Below are positions 8,520-16,773 of a stretch of 64,000 nucleotides of DNA, in pieces; positions within the stretch are counted from its first letter, which is position 1; each line of letters opens with the position of its first letter. The DNA comes from Lientehia hominis (GTDB lineage Bacteria; Bacillota; Clostridia; Lachnospirales; Lachnospiraceae): the NCBI RefSeq assembly GCF_021044755.1, contig NZ_JAJNOR010000004.1, positions 248,001 through 312,000 on the forward strand, written 5' to 3'. The notes beneath the pieces were generated by a model, which was not told the origin of the DNA, searched no databases, and was given only the letters and a program-made list of their open reading frames with translations. The position numbers and the translations under genes were made by a program.

Positions 8520-9401
8520 ATGTCTATATTGATCAATAAGGATTCCAAAGTCCTGGTACAGGCAATTACGGGAAAATCCGGTTCCCTGCAGACCAAGGTC
8601 ATGCTGGAGGCCGGTACGAATATCGTTGCCGGCGTTACTCCTGGAAAGAGCGGACAGGAAGTGTATGGCGTTCCCGTATACGATTACATAGCGGAAGCAA
8701 AGGCAGAGCATGATTTTGATACGGTCATCAGCTTTGTTCCTCCTGCTTTTGCAAAGGATTCTTGTTTTGAGGCCATTGATGCGGGCATAAAGGTTCTGGT
8801 TCTGACCACAGAGGAGATCGCACTTCATGATGTGGTGGAGATTATCGCCTATGCAAAAGCTCATGATACTATCCTGGTGGGACCCGGCTGCGCCGGTGTG
8901 ATCGCTCCTGGCGTATGTAAAGTGGGAGCCCATCCCATTCGTTTCTTTAAAAAAGGACATGTCGGCGTAGTATCTAAGAGCGGCGCTTTATCTTATGAGA
9001 TTGGAAAGACACTTACGGATGCGGGAATCGGCCAGTCCAGCGTGGTCGCCATCGGCGGGGGCCCTATCTGGGGATTCACGCAGGCGGATGCCGTGGCGCT
9101 GTATGACAAGGACCCGGATACGGATGTGATCGTGCTCTTAGGTGAGATCGGCGGCGGTTCTGAAGAGGATGCGGCTGCATATATCAAAGCGAACGTGAAG
9201 AAGCCTGTAGTATCTCTGATCGTGGGACGGAACGCCCCTCAAGGCAAGAGCCTTGGCCACGCCGGTGCTATTGTCAGCGGAAACGTTGGTACGGCAAAGA
9301 CAAAGATCGCAGCTCTGGAAGATGCCGGCGTCCATGTGGTGAAAAACCCCGTGGAAATGGTGGAGACCATTCGCTCATTGATGGATACAGAACGTATGTG
9401 A
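8520..9401 (+). CDS. sucD: Succinate-CoA ligase (ADP-forming), alpha subunit
   Basis: A 293-residue SucD-like subunit with an N-terminal CoA-binding Rossmann domain (AITGKSGSLQ, residues 14-23) and the ligase domain. The phosphorylated active-site histidine is His247 in the segment GHAGAIVSG. The gene starts three bases after sucC and uses the GAGGGGG site inside the sucC end. It partners SucC; both lengths are normal for the family. Confidence 0.94.
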   Translation: MSILINKDSKVLVQAITGKSGSLQTKVMLEAGTNIVAGVTPGKSGQEVYGVPVYDYIAEAKAEHDFDTVISFVPPAFAKDSCFEAIDAGIKVLVLTTEEIALHDVVEIIAYAKAHDTILVGPGCAGVIAPGVCKVGAHPIRFFKKGHVGVVSKSGALSYEIGKTLTDAGIGQSSVVAIGGGPIWGFTQADAVALYDKDPDTDVIVLLGEIGGGSEEDAAAYIKANVKKPVVSLIVGRNAPQGKSLGHAGAIVSGNVGTAKTKIAALEDAGVHVVKNPVEMVETIRSLMDTERM

Positions 9402-9441
9402 TGCGGCTGTACAGGATTCTAAAAGAAAGAGAGGAATTACC

Positions 9442-9651
9442 ATGGCGGTATATATTGATAAGGAGCTTTGCAAAAGCTGCAAGATCTGCATAAATATCTG
9501 TCCCAAAGATGTGTTTGAGATTACGCATCATGTGAACAAAAAGGGATATAACTACGTGGAAGCTGCCAGAGAAGAGGCATGTATCCAGTGCGGCCAGTGC
9601 GAAACGTCCTGTCCGGATTTCGTCATCCATATTGAAAAGGATGAGAAATAA
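9442..9651 (+). CDS. korD: 2[4Fe-4S] ferredoxin, KorD-like
   Basis: A 69-residue ferredoxin with two clusters, CKSCKICINICP near residues 10-21 and CIQCGQCETSCP near 51-62. It lies at the end of the kor-suc operon and probably accepts electrons from KorB, which lacks its own ferredoxin domain. AGAGAGG is nine bases before ATG. It could instead be a fixed delta subunit of the complex. Confidence 0.92.
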   Translation: MAVYIDKELCKSCKICINICPKDVFEITHHVNKKGYNYVEAAREEACIQCGQCETSCPDFVIHIEKDEK

Positions 9652-9708
9652 TCATAAAAAAGTGATTAAAATAAACAAAGATGATATTTGGGAAGGAAGG
9701 CGGCCGGT

Positions 9709-10419
9709 ATGAAGAAGACCATAGGCATTGTAGGCGGCATGGGCCCTTTGGCCACATGTGATCTGTTTCGAAAAATCGTGGAGATTACCGACGCGGGCAG
9801 CGATCAGGAACATGTACGTGTCTGTATTGACAGCAATACGGAAATCTCTGACAGGACAGCGGCTATATTGAGCGGAGGAAAGAATCCCGTGCCGGAAATG
9901 GTGAAGAGTTCCGTCAGGCTTCAGGGAATGGGCGCGGATGTGCTCATCATGCCCTGCAATACGGCCCATTATTTTTACGATCAGATCACACCTTATGTGG
10001 ACGTACCATTTCTCAATATGCTGGAGGAGACTGCCAGAGAGATCAAGAGACGGGGAATCGGAACGGTAGGCCTTTTGGCCACCGACGGCACCGTTCAGTC
10101 GGGAGTCTACAAAAAAGTGTTTGACGCCGAGGGAATCCGGATGCTGCTGCCTTCACCCGAAAATCAGAAGCATGTTATGGATGTGATCTATAAAGGCGTG
10201 AAAGCCGGGAACATGTCCATAGATCTGACAGGTTTTTACAGAACCATGGAAGCACTGTTTGAAAGCGGTGCAGAAGTGCTTGTCTTGGGCTGTACGGAGC
10301 TTCCGGTGGCCTTTGACCTGTTTCATATCGAGAAGCCCAACATTGACCCTACCCTTGTCCTGGCGGCGGCAGCGGTGCGTTTCACCGGGGCAAAGGTAAA
10401 AGAAGAGATAGGATATTAA
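9709..10419 (+). CDS. Aspartate/glutamate racemase family protein
   Basis: A 236-residue cofactor-independent racemase. It has the N-terminal GGMGPLAT and the two catalytic cysteines of a two-base racemase: Cys83 in MPCNTAHY and Cys195 in LGCTELP. It would interconvert L- and D-aspartate or glutamate. The open frame runs back to a TTG at 9688, but the GGAAGGAAGG site just before the ATG at 9709 decides the start. It sits between the kor-suc operon and an aminotransferase, consistent with feeding amino acids into 2-oxoacid oxidation. Confidence 0.9.
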   Translation: MKKTIGIVGGMGPLATCDLFRKIVEITDAGSDQEHVRVCIDSNTEISDRTAAILSGGKNPVPEMVKSSVRLQGMGADVLIMPCNTAHYFYDQITPYVDVPFLNMLEETAREIKRRGIGTVGLLATDGTVQSGVYKKVFDAEGIRMLLPSPENQKHVMDVIYKGVKAGNMSIDLTGFYRTMEALFESGAEVLVLGCTELPVAFDLFHIEKPNIDPTLVLAAAAVRFTGAKVKEEIGY

Positions 10420-10445
10420 AAATCTGGAATAAGAGGAGGATTGTC

Positions 10446-11630
10446 ATGTTAAGTAAAATTGCTCAGAATATCACCCCGTCCGCAACCTGTGAGCTGGAAG
10501 GTGTTGTATCCGATATGAAGGCGGCAGGCGTCGACGTCATCGGACTGAATGCCGGAGAGCCGGATTTTGATACTCCTGAGAATATCCGGGATGCCTGCAA
10601 AAAGGCGCTGGACGAAGGAAAGACAAGATATATCAACGTACCTGGTATCCCTGCCCTTAGAAAGGCGATTTGTGAGAAATTAAAAAGAGACAATGGCGTT
10701 GAGTACACTCCCGCCCAGATTTGTGTATCTACAGGTGCGAAACAGGCGCTTAACAATGCCATTATGGCCGTGGTAAACGCAGGCGACGAGGTCATCATTC
10801 CCATGCCCGGATGGGTAAGCTATGTAGAAATCGTGAAATTGGTTGGAGCAGTTCCTGTGTGCGTAGACACAAAGGAAGATTTCCAGCTGGATTTAGATGC
10901 AATTGAAAAAGCAATCACCCCCAAAACAGCAGCTATCATGATCAATACGCCGAACAATCCCACAGGCGCTGTCTACACGAGAGAGAGCCTGGAGAAATTG
11001 GCGGAATTGGCCATTAAGCACGATTTCTATATTGTTTCCGACGAGGTTTATGAGAAGCTTATCTACAACGGGAAAAAGCATGAGTGCGTGGCTTCCTTCT
11101 CAGAAGGCGCATACAACCATACGGTCATTATTAACGGCATGTCCAAAGCGTTTGCAATGACTGGATGGAGATGCGGATACACGGCGGCGCCGGCTGATAT
11201 CGCGGCGGGCATCAGCGCGATCCAGGGCCATACGACGTCCAACAGCACCACCTTTGTACAATGGGCCTCTCTGGAAGCCTTGGAAAAGAATGACGGGACC
11301 ATCAGGGAAATGGTGGGAGAGTACGCTAAGAGGAAAGATTATACCTATGGCAGACTGACCGGCATGGAAGGCATTTCCTGTGCAAATGTGGACGGCGCTT
11401 TCTATCTTCTTCCCGATGTGAGCTATTATTTCGGAAAGAAATATGACGGCAAAGAGATCAAGGATTCCTTTGATTTCTGCAGCTATATCCTGGAAAAAGC
11501 CCATGTGGCCATCGTGCCCGGCGGCGCTTTCAACGCGCCCAACTGCGTGAGGATTGCGTACACCAATTCTATGCCTAAGATTCAGGAAGGCCTTGACAGG
11601 CTGGAGAAAGCTTTGAAAGAACTGGACTGA
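10446..11630 (+). CDS. Class I/II PLP aminotransferase, aspartate aminotransferase type
   Basis: A 394-residue fold-type I aminotransferase of the bacterial I-gamma (AspB-like) group. NNPTGAVY lies near residue 165 and the PLP lysine is Lys234 in NGMSKAFAMTGWR. It would move amino groups between aspartate or a similar amino acid and 2-oxoglutarate. AGAGGAGG precedes the start and only 26 bases separate it from the racemase. A terminator follows. Confidence 0.93.
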   Translation: MLSKIAQNITPSATCELEGVVSDMKAAGVDVIGLNAGEPDFDTPENIRDACKKALDEGKTRYINVPGIPALRKAICEKLKRDNGVEYTPAQICVSTGAKQALNNAIMAVVNAGDEVIIPMPGWVSYVEIVKLVGAVPVCVDTKEDFQLDLDAIEKAITPKTAAIMINTPNNPTGAVYTRESLEKLAELAIKHDFYIVSDEVYEKLIYNGKKHECVASFSEGAYNHTVIINGMSKAFAMTGWRCGYTAAPADIAAGISAIQGHTTSNSTTFVQWASLEALEKNDGTIREMVGEYAKRKDYTYGRLTGMEGISCANVDGAFYLLPDVSYYFGKKYDGKEIKDSFDFCSYILEKAHVAIVPGGAFNAPNCVRIAYTNSMPKIQEGLDRLEKALKELD

Positions 11631-11700
11631 CAATGCTTTTCCTTTGAAAGACGGTACTATCCGTTAGCTGAATGAAAAGACCGGAAAGAAGAATGATTGA

Positions 11701-11740
11701 CGAAGGTGCTGCTGTCTTGGGATAGCAGTACCTTCGTTTA
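11701..11740 (+). terminator. Terminator after the aminotransferase gene
   Basis: CGAAGGTGCTGCTGTC (11701-11716) pairs with GATAGCAGTACCTTCG (11721-11736) to make a long stem with wobble pairs, followed by TTTATTT. It separates the amino-acid/2-oxoacid genes from the GntR-controlled island. Confidence 0.85.
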
Positions 11741-11791
11741 TTTCAGGAAACATCCCTTTTAAGTAACAAATAATAGGATATGCAAAATTAA

Positions 11792-11855
11792 ATATTTGTT
11801 TTATTCATATAAAACAAACAAATATGTTGACAAGTCTTTGGCTTATATATTAAAA
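11792..11855 (+). promoter_or_regulatory. Dyad and possible promoter upstream of gntR
   Basis: ATATTTGTTTTAT (11792-11804) is answered by ATAAAACAAACAAATAT (11809-11825), an inverted repeat with a four-base insertion. TTGACA follows immediately at 11827-11832. With 17 bases of spacing the -10 would be the weak TTAAAA at 11850-11855. The promoter is therefore uncertain, but the dyad against a consensus -35 looks like an activator or repressor site. Confidence 0.45.
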
Positions 11856-11893
11856 TTAGTTATAATAACAGGAAATATGAAATACCGGAGGAA

Positions 11894-11930
11894 GATACTA
11901 AAAACCGGAAAGGGGAATAGTGTCTTTTTT
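11894..11930 (+). terminator. Leader terminator before gntR
   Basis: GATACTA (11894-11900) pairs with TAGTGTC (11918-11924) with one G-T pair and is followed by six Ts. It lies 180 bases upstream of the gntR start and is the weakest of three leader terminators that precede the ATTGTA-type operators in this window. Confidence 0.55.
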
Positions 11931-11939
11931 ATAAATATT

Positions 11940-11955
11940 CAATTGTAGACAATTG
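11940..11955 (+). promoter_or_regulatory. GntR-type operator upstream of gntR
   Basis: CAATTGTAGACAATTG is a near-perfect palindrome of the TTGTNNACAA form used by FCD-type GntR regulators. It begins ten bases after the leader terminator U-tract. Matching sites precede the NRAMP-like gene (12995) and livK (29092). The site in front of the regulator gene itself suggests autoregulation. Confidence 0.7.
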
Positions 11956-12111
11956 ACGATATACAATAAATAAAAATACAAGGTGGCAGGGTTTCAGGAC
12001 CAGGCTGTCAGATAAAGTACCAAAGCAGGGTGCCTTGTTTGTTTGGCGGGCTTTTAAAGTAAGCGAAAAGAGAAATTGTGCGGTACAAAATTCAAACTGG
12101 AGGGTGAACAT

Positions 12112-12792
12112 ATGGCAGCGTCTGATTTTGGGTCCAATCCGTCTTTAAAGCAGTTAGTCTATAATAATTTAAAGGAACGTATCATAAACGGCGATCTGAG
12201 GCCGGGAACCCGGCTCAGGGAGGAAGACCTGTCGGCAGAAATGAACATCAGCCGTGCGCCCATCCGGGAGGCGTTAAATATGCTGGAGCGGGACGGCTTT
12301 ACTACGATCGTGCCGAGGAAAGGTGCGATCGTGGCGGAAGTGATGAAAGAGGATATCCTGTATATCTGGGAGATGCGGGCACTTTTGGAGCCTTATGCCG
12401 CAAAAGTTTCCACGGCGGATATTCCGGAAGAGAAGATTGCAGAGACAAAGCGGTTCCTTTTCAGGGTAATGGACCATCCGGGCGATCTGGCACAGTATGT
12501 GAACTCCGATTTGGAAGTACATGAAATGATGGTGGACTATTTGTCCAACCGGTTTCTGAAGAGCATCCTTCAGAATATGAAAGCCCATTCTCTAAGACTT
12601 CGCTGGGCAGCGGAATACGACAATGAGGAGACTCAGGAGTCCATAGTGGAGGATGCCACCAGGGAGCATCTGGATATTATCTATGCTTTCGAAAAGCGGG
12701 ATGAGGATCTGGTATATCGTGCTGTGCAGAAGCATGTGGAGAACAGCGCGGAACGCCTGCTCGGTGCAAAGTATGTAAATTACAGGAACTAG
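12112..12792 (+). CDS. GntR-family regulator, FCD subfamily
   Basis: A 226-residue regulator. Residues about 10-75 form the winged helix domain (LRPGTRLREEDLSAEMNISRAPIREAL, shown here as its two halves) and the rest is an all-helical FCD effector domain with acidic and histidine metal/ligand positions. The frame extends to a TTG at 12076, but CTGGAGGGTG places the start at ATG 12112. FCD ligands are usually small organic or amino acids. Operators of the right type sit before this gene, the next transporter and the distant liv operon, so it is the likely master regulator of the island. Confidence 0.92.
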   Translation: MAASDFGSNPSLKQLVYNNLKERIINGDLRPGTRLREEDLSAEMNISRAPIREALNMLERDGFTTIVPRKGAIVAEVMKEDILYIWEMRALLEPYAAKVSTADIPEEKIAETKRFLFRVMDHPGDLAQYVNSDLEVHEMMVDYLSNRFLKSILQNMKAHSLRLRWAAEYDNEETQESIVEDATREHLDIIYAFEKRDEDLVYRAVQKHVENSAERLLGAKYVNYRN

Positions 12793-12845
12793 GCAGAAAG
12801 CGACAGGATTCTTGGAAAAATAAGGCAGAATTCTCTTGGATATAC

Positions 12846-12874
12846 TTGACAAATTCTGTAGATTGTCTTAAAAT
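12846..12874 (+). promoter_or_regulatory. Promoter of the NRAMP-like operon
   Basis: TTGACA (12846-12851) and TAAAAT (12869-12874) are 17 bases apart. The promoter lies 53 bases after the gntR stop codon and upstream of a strong leader terminator, so the downstream operon is expressed only if that terminator is passed or another promoter exists. The 325-base gap 12793-13117 holds this promoter, the terminator and an operator. Confidence 0.75.
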
Positions 12875-12928
12875 AACTGTAATATCAGTGGGTCCGATTT
12901 TTACAACTAAATATATGCATGGTAAAGG

Positions 12929-12981
12929 AGCCATTCGCAAATCAGTCGAGCGGGGTATGTTGATTTGTAATGGCTTTTTTT
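12929..12981 (+). terminator. Leader terminator upstream of the NRAMP-like gene
   Basis: AGCCATT (12929-12935) pairs with AATGGCT (12969-12975), and inside it CAAATCA (12938-12944) pairs with TGATTTG (12961-12967); seven Ts follow. It lies about 50 bases after the -10 of the promoter at 12846. It may end gntR transcripts, attenuate the downstream operon, or both. Confidence 0.8.
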
Positions 12982-12994
12982 ATAAACAAGGGGA

Positions 12995-13006
12995 ATTGTA
13001 TACAAT
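12995..13006 (+). promoter_or_regulatory. GntR-type operator upstream of the NRAMP-like gene
   Basis: ATTGTATACAAT is a perfect 12-base palindrome, matching the site before gntR except for one central base. It starts 14 bases after the leader terminator and lies 111 bases before the start codon. Confidence 0.72.
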
Positions 13007-13117
13007 CTTCAATATACATTCCTGTTTTGTCCAGCGCAGATATTTGGGGAAATCAGTAATGGGAAGCTGAGAAAACGGTCAGGCTGATAAATATGCTAAA
13101 ATCAAGGAGGAAGTAGT

Positions 13118-14362
13118 ATGAATGAAAAGAAACTGACGTTCAAAGACTATGCAAAAGCCTTGGGGCCCGGCGCCATCATGTCTGCCGCCATCATCGGCCC
13201 GGGCACAGTGACGACCGCATCCACTCAAGGTGCGAATTATGGTTATACGGCACTTTGGATCCTGCTGTTGGCCTGCCTTATCGCTTATTTTTTCCAGGAA
13301 CCCGCGACAAGAATCTCCATCGGATGCAAAGAGTCCGTGATGGTAGGCGTAAGAGAGTACATAAGCCCCGGAGTGGCAAAATTCCTGTGGATCGTGCTTT
13401 TCGTAGGCAGCATTGCTTTCCAGGCAGGAAACTTGAGCGGTGCTTCCATGGCCCTCACATATTTCTTCCCCGGAACCACCAATCTGCTGTGGGCGATCAT
13501 CATGTCTGTCCTGGCTTTGCTGATCGTGCTTTTAAACCGCTATAAGATTATTGAAGGCGTGAATCAGGTCCTCATCATTTTGATGGTCCTGGCTTTTGTG
13601 CTCACCGCATGTACTTCCGGACCTAATATTGGAGATATGGTTACAGAAGGCTTCTCCTTTAAAATCCCCGGCGGCAACGCGATACTGGCGGTGTCCCTGC
13701 TGGCGACCACCGTCACCCCGAACCTGGTTCTCGGATATTCTTCTTTCCTGAGAAAGAAATATCCTGATTCCAAATCGCCGAAAACGGATATTAAGCTGGC
13801 CAAGGCGGATTTAGGTCTTAATATGTTCGTTACATTCCTGATCACTGGCGCGATCATTGTCTGTGCAGGAACTCTGCTCCATCCCAAGGGAATTCAGATT
13901 TCTTCCGCGGCCGATATGGCACAGCAGCTGACTCCGCTGCTCGGAAGATTTGCGGGAATTTTCTTCTCGTTAGGTCTGTGGGCAGCCGCTATTTCTTCCG
14001 TGCTCTATCAGATTTCGATTCATAATATGCTGTTCCCGCCTGCCTTTAATATGGATGAGAACCCGAAAGCAAAGCATAATGTCATCATTACCTGCCTGGT
14101 AGTGCTGATTCCCATTATCCTGATCGTGATATTCGGCTCTTCACCGGTACAGCTGATCATCGCTGCTCAGGCGCTTAATGGCATCGCCCTTCCTATGGTG
14201 TGTATCATCAGCTGGATATTGTGCAATAAGAAATCGCTGCTTGGTGATTTTGTAAATAACCTGAGGCAGAACATCATCATGGGCATCGTGACGGCGCTGA
14301 CTCTGCTGTTTGCGATCAACGCGCTTTACAGCGTAATACAGAAAGTGATAGCGATGTTCTGA
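13118..14362 (+). CDS. NRAMP-fold transporter without the metal motifs
   Basis: A 414-residue protein with about eleven membrane segments that aligns by eye with NRAMP metal transporters. The TM1 motif DPGN is replaced by GPGT (residues 27-30), and the TM6 motif MPHN by TPNL (near 200-203). Both replaced motifs supply Mn2+/Fe2+ ligands, so it is unlikely to carry transition metals; Mg2+, another cation or an organic solute is possible. It lies between a GntR gene and peptidase genes and has a GntR operator. AAGGAGG precedes the ATG. Family is likely, substrate unknown. Confidence 0.85.
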   Translation: MNEKKLTFKDYAKALGPGAIMSAAIIGPGTVTTASTQGANYGYTALWILLLACLIAYFFQEPATRISIGCKESVMVGVREYISPGVAKFLWIVLFVGSIAFQAGNLSGASMALTYFFPGTTNLLWAIIMSVLALLIVLLNRYKIIEGVNQVLIILMVLAFVLTACTSGPNIGDMVTEGFSFKIPGGNAILAVSLLATTVTPNLVLGYSSFLRKKYPDSKSPKTDIKLAKADLGLNMFVTFLITGAIIVCAGTLLHPKGIQISSAADMAQQLTPLLGRFAGIFFSLGLWAAAISSVLYQISIHNMLFPPAFNMDENPKAKHNVIITCLVVLIPIILIVIFGSSPVQLIIAAQALNGIALPMVCIISWILCNKKSLLGDFVNNLRQNIIMGIVTALTLLFAINALYSVIQKVIAMF

Positions 14363-14436
14363 TAAGCTGCATGCGGCATTAAATGAATTGAATGAAATGG
14401 AAATTGAAGAATGATTTGATGTGAAGGGAGATATAT

Positions 14437-15588
14437 ATGTATCAGAAGATTTTGGACATTGTAAAATCTCATGAAGACGAGATGATCAATCTGCTGGCCC
14501 AGATGGTGAAGATTCCCAGTGTGAGCGGAAACGAGGCGGAGCTGGCAAAATTCATCACCGATTACTGCGGCAGGCTTGGATTTGAAAGCGAGATTGACCG
14601 TCACGGCAACGTACTAGTCTTGGTGAAGGGCGGAAAGCCCGGAAAGAGGATCGCTTACAACAACCATTTGGATACAGTTCCGGTAGGAGAAGGCTGGACG
14701 AAGGATCCTTTCGGTGCAGAGATCATAGACGGCAAAATGTACGGACGCGGTTCTACAGACTGCAAATGCGGGATGGCAGCTCAGATCACGGCGGCCAGAG
14801 CGCTGGTGGAATCCGGTATTGAATTCTCTGGTGAAATAGCCCTGATGTATGCGGTTGATGAGGAAGTACAGGATATAAGCCGTAAAGGCACTCTGAAGAT
14901 GCTGAAAGATGGGTTCACCGCGGATATGTGTATCAATGGAGAGGATGTTGACCTCCACTGCTGCCTGGTATGCGAGGGCATGCTGGAAGTTAAGATCACC
15001 ACGATGGGCGTGGGCGCCCATGGCGCAACCGCGTTTAAGGGTGTGAATGCGATCGGCATGATGTGCAGAATCTATGATGAGATTATGAAGATCGTCCCCG
15101 GAGAGAATAAATATGTAAAGGGTTCCATAAATCCCGGCGTGATTTCCGGCGGAGAGCGATCCAGTGTTGTACCTGACAGATGCGAGATGAAGGTTTCCAG
15201 GTTTACGGTTCCCGGTGAGACAGGCGCCATGTTCCTTGGGCAGATAAATGATATCATTGCCAAGCTTAAGGCAGAAGATCCGACCTTTGACGCGGTGGCG
15301 GAGCTGACCTATGACAGCAATCCTTCTGAGGTTTCTGAAGATGCCGAGGTTGTGCAGGCTGTTGTAAAGGCTCATGAGATGCTGGGAAAAGAATGCCCGT
15401 TCTATGGAACCCCTCAGCATGATGACGCTGATTTCATGACCAACTATTCCGGTATTCCTACTGTGCTCTATGGACCTGGTACGGGCCTGAAAGCACATAT
15501 GCCTGATGAATATGTGATTCTGGATGAAGTAAGAGAGGCCGCGCAGGTTTATGCGCTGGTGAATTACAACGTATTGGCGGAAAAATAA
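14437..15588 (+). CDS. M20-family metallohydrolase (YgeY-like)
   Basis: A 383-residue zinc hydrolase of the ArgE/DapE/aminoacylase family, cleaving an N-acyl or peptide amide. Metal and catalytic positions are visible: HLDTVP near residue 75, GRGSTDCK near 105 with the bridging Asp, VDEE near 140 with the catalytic Glu, and a C-terminal His in KAHMPDEY. A dimerisation lid sits at about 185-300. It is downstream of the NRAMP-like gene by 74 bases with a GAAGGGAG ribosome site. The exact amide is not readable. Confidence 0.9.
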   Translation: MYQKILDIVKSHEDEMINLLAQMVKIPSVSGNEAELAKFITDYCGRLGFESEIDRHGNVLVLVKGGKPGKRIAYNNHLDTVPVGEGWTKDPFGAEIIDGKMYGRGSTDCKCGMAAQITAARALVESGIEFSGEIALMYAVDEEVQDISRKGTLKMLKDGFTADMCINGEDVDLHCCLVCEGMLEVKITTMGVGAHGATAFKGVNAIGMMCRIYDEIMKIVPGENKYVKGSINPGVISGGERSSVVPDRCEMKVSRFTVPGETGAMFLGQINDIIAKLKAEDPTFDAVAELTYDSNPSEVSEDAEVVQAVVKAHEMLGKECPFYGTPQHDDADFMTNYSGIPTVLYGPGTGLKAHMPDEYVILDEVREAAQVYALVNYNVLAEK

Positions 15589-15604
15589 AGTCGCAGGTAC
15601 ATAC

Positions 15605-15626
15605 GGGGAAGCCGGCTGGCTTCCCC
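15605..15626 (+). promoter_or_regulatory. Intergenic hairpin
   Basis: GGGGAAGCC (15605-15613) and GGCTTCCCC (15618-15626) form a perfect nine-pair stem with a four-base loop but without a U-tract. It lies between the M20 gene and the DegT-like gene of the same strand and may be an mRNA stability or processing element. Confidence 0.55.
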
Positions 15627-15657
15627 TCCTGTGCTTTGGAAAGTAAGGAGGGAGACC

Positions 15658-16773
15658 ATGTTGATCGGTGGATTTTACCACGTAGATCCGGAGCTTCTGC
15701 AAAAAGATCCGGAGAAGGAGGATCTGGAGCTCCGGTGTGATACAGAAGGGAAATATAACAGAAAGGTCTATACGGGTAACGGACGCACGGCGTCTTCTTA
15801 TATATTTTTGAACGCCCTGCATCTTACAGAGGAGGACGTGATTCTTCTGCCGGATTATCTTTGCGTATCTGTTATCAATTCTCTAGAAGTGTGTAAAGCG
15901 CAGTTTCGTTTTTACCGGGTGAAGAAGGATTTGACGGCGGACATGGAGGACTTGCGGAGTAAGGTGGATGACAAGGTGAAGGTTCTGTATGTGATCCATT
16001 ATTTCGGCGTGCCGCAGCCAAAAGCGGTTGTGGATGAGATGCTCCGCATCAGCGAGGAGAATCATCTGGTGATCGTAGAGGATCTGACCCAGACACTTTA
16101 TACAAAGGAAGCGGGCCGGATTGGGTTCGGGGATTACCTGGTAGCCAGCACGAGAAAATGGATGCCGGTTACAGACGGCGGGATTCTGGCGGTAAAGGAC
16201 GGAGTGGACTGTCCCATGGTGCCGCTTGAGAACGCTTATGATGAGGCGGTATATAAGCAACTGCTGATTTCCATCATGCGTGATTATTATGATAACCATC
16301 CAGGAAAGGATATCTCTTATTATCTGCAGCTGGAAAAGGAAGCTAATAAAGCCCGTTATCTGGATTTTACACCCAGAGGGATGACGGAGCTCACCAGCCG
16401 CATTCTGTTCAATATGGATCATGAAGAATCCATGAGGAAACGCAGGGAGAATTATACGTATCTTTATCATCAGCTGAAGGATGTGGAGGGCCTGGAACTG
16501 GCCGGAGGGCCTTTGGATAAAGAAGGTAAGTATGTTCCTTTCGGGTTTGTTGTTCTGGTAGAGAAACGGCAGGAATTCTATCGGTATCTGGCGGACAACG
16601 GTATTATCGGAGAGATCCAGTGGATTCTTCCGGAGGAATATTATGTTCCGGGGGAAGACGCAAAATATTTATCGGACCACAACGTCATGCTTCAATGTGA
16701 CCAGCGTTACGGAGAAGAAGAAATGTCGTTTGTAGTAAATACAATAAAAAAATATTTTAGGAGGCAGAGATGA
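15658..16773 (+). CDS. DegT/DnrJ-like PLP-dependent enzyme
   Basis: A 371-residue fold-type I PLP protein of the DegT/DnrJ/EryC1 kind. TGNGRTASSYIF near residue 42, the VIVEDLTQ aspartate near residue 140, and a candidate PLP lysine in STRKWMPVTDGG near residue 175 support this. Members are sugar aminotransferases or related enzymes, but no sugar genes are near. The in-frame GTG at 15631 is rejected because AAGGAGGGAG precedes ATG 15658. Its last four bases overlap the next gene (ATGA), so the two products are probably made and used together. Confidence 0.78.
   Translation: MLIGGFYHVDPELLQKDPEKEDLELRCDTEGKYNRKVYTGNGRTASSYIFLNALHLTEEDVILLPDYLCVSVINSLEVCKAQFRFYRVKKDLTADMEDLRSKVDDKVKVLYVIHYFGVPQPKAVVDEMLRISEENHLVIVEDLTQTLYTKEAGRIGFGDYLVASTRKWMPVTDGGILAVKDGVDCPMVPLENAYDEAVYKQLLISIMRDYYDNHPGKDISYYLQLEKEANKARYLDFTPRGMTELTSRILFNMDHEESMRKRRENYTYLYHQLKDVEGLELAGGPLDKEGKYVPFGFVVLVEKRQEFYRYLADNGIIGEIQWILPEEYYVPGEDAKYLSDHNVMLQCDQRYGEEEMSFVVNTIKKYFRRQR

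Noticed and set aside
7986..8960. Long minus-strand open frame opposite sucC and sucD
   Set aside because: Both plus-strand proteins have all family motifs; the antisense product has no recognisable domain or ribosome site.
12875..13117. Mn2+ (yybP-ykoY) or T-box riboswitch in front of the NRAMP-like gene
   Set aside because: No conserved core of either class is visible; the leader is explained by a plain terminator and a palindromic operator, and the transporter lacks the Mn2+ motifs.
14614..15822. Minus-strand open frame opposite the first M20 gene
   Set aside because: Same reasons: it mirrors a well-supported gene and crosses an intergenic hairpin.
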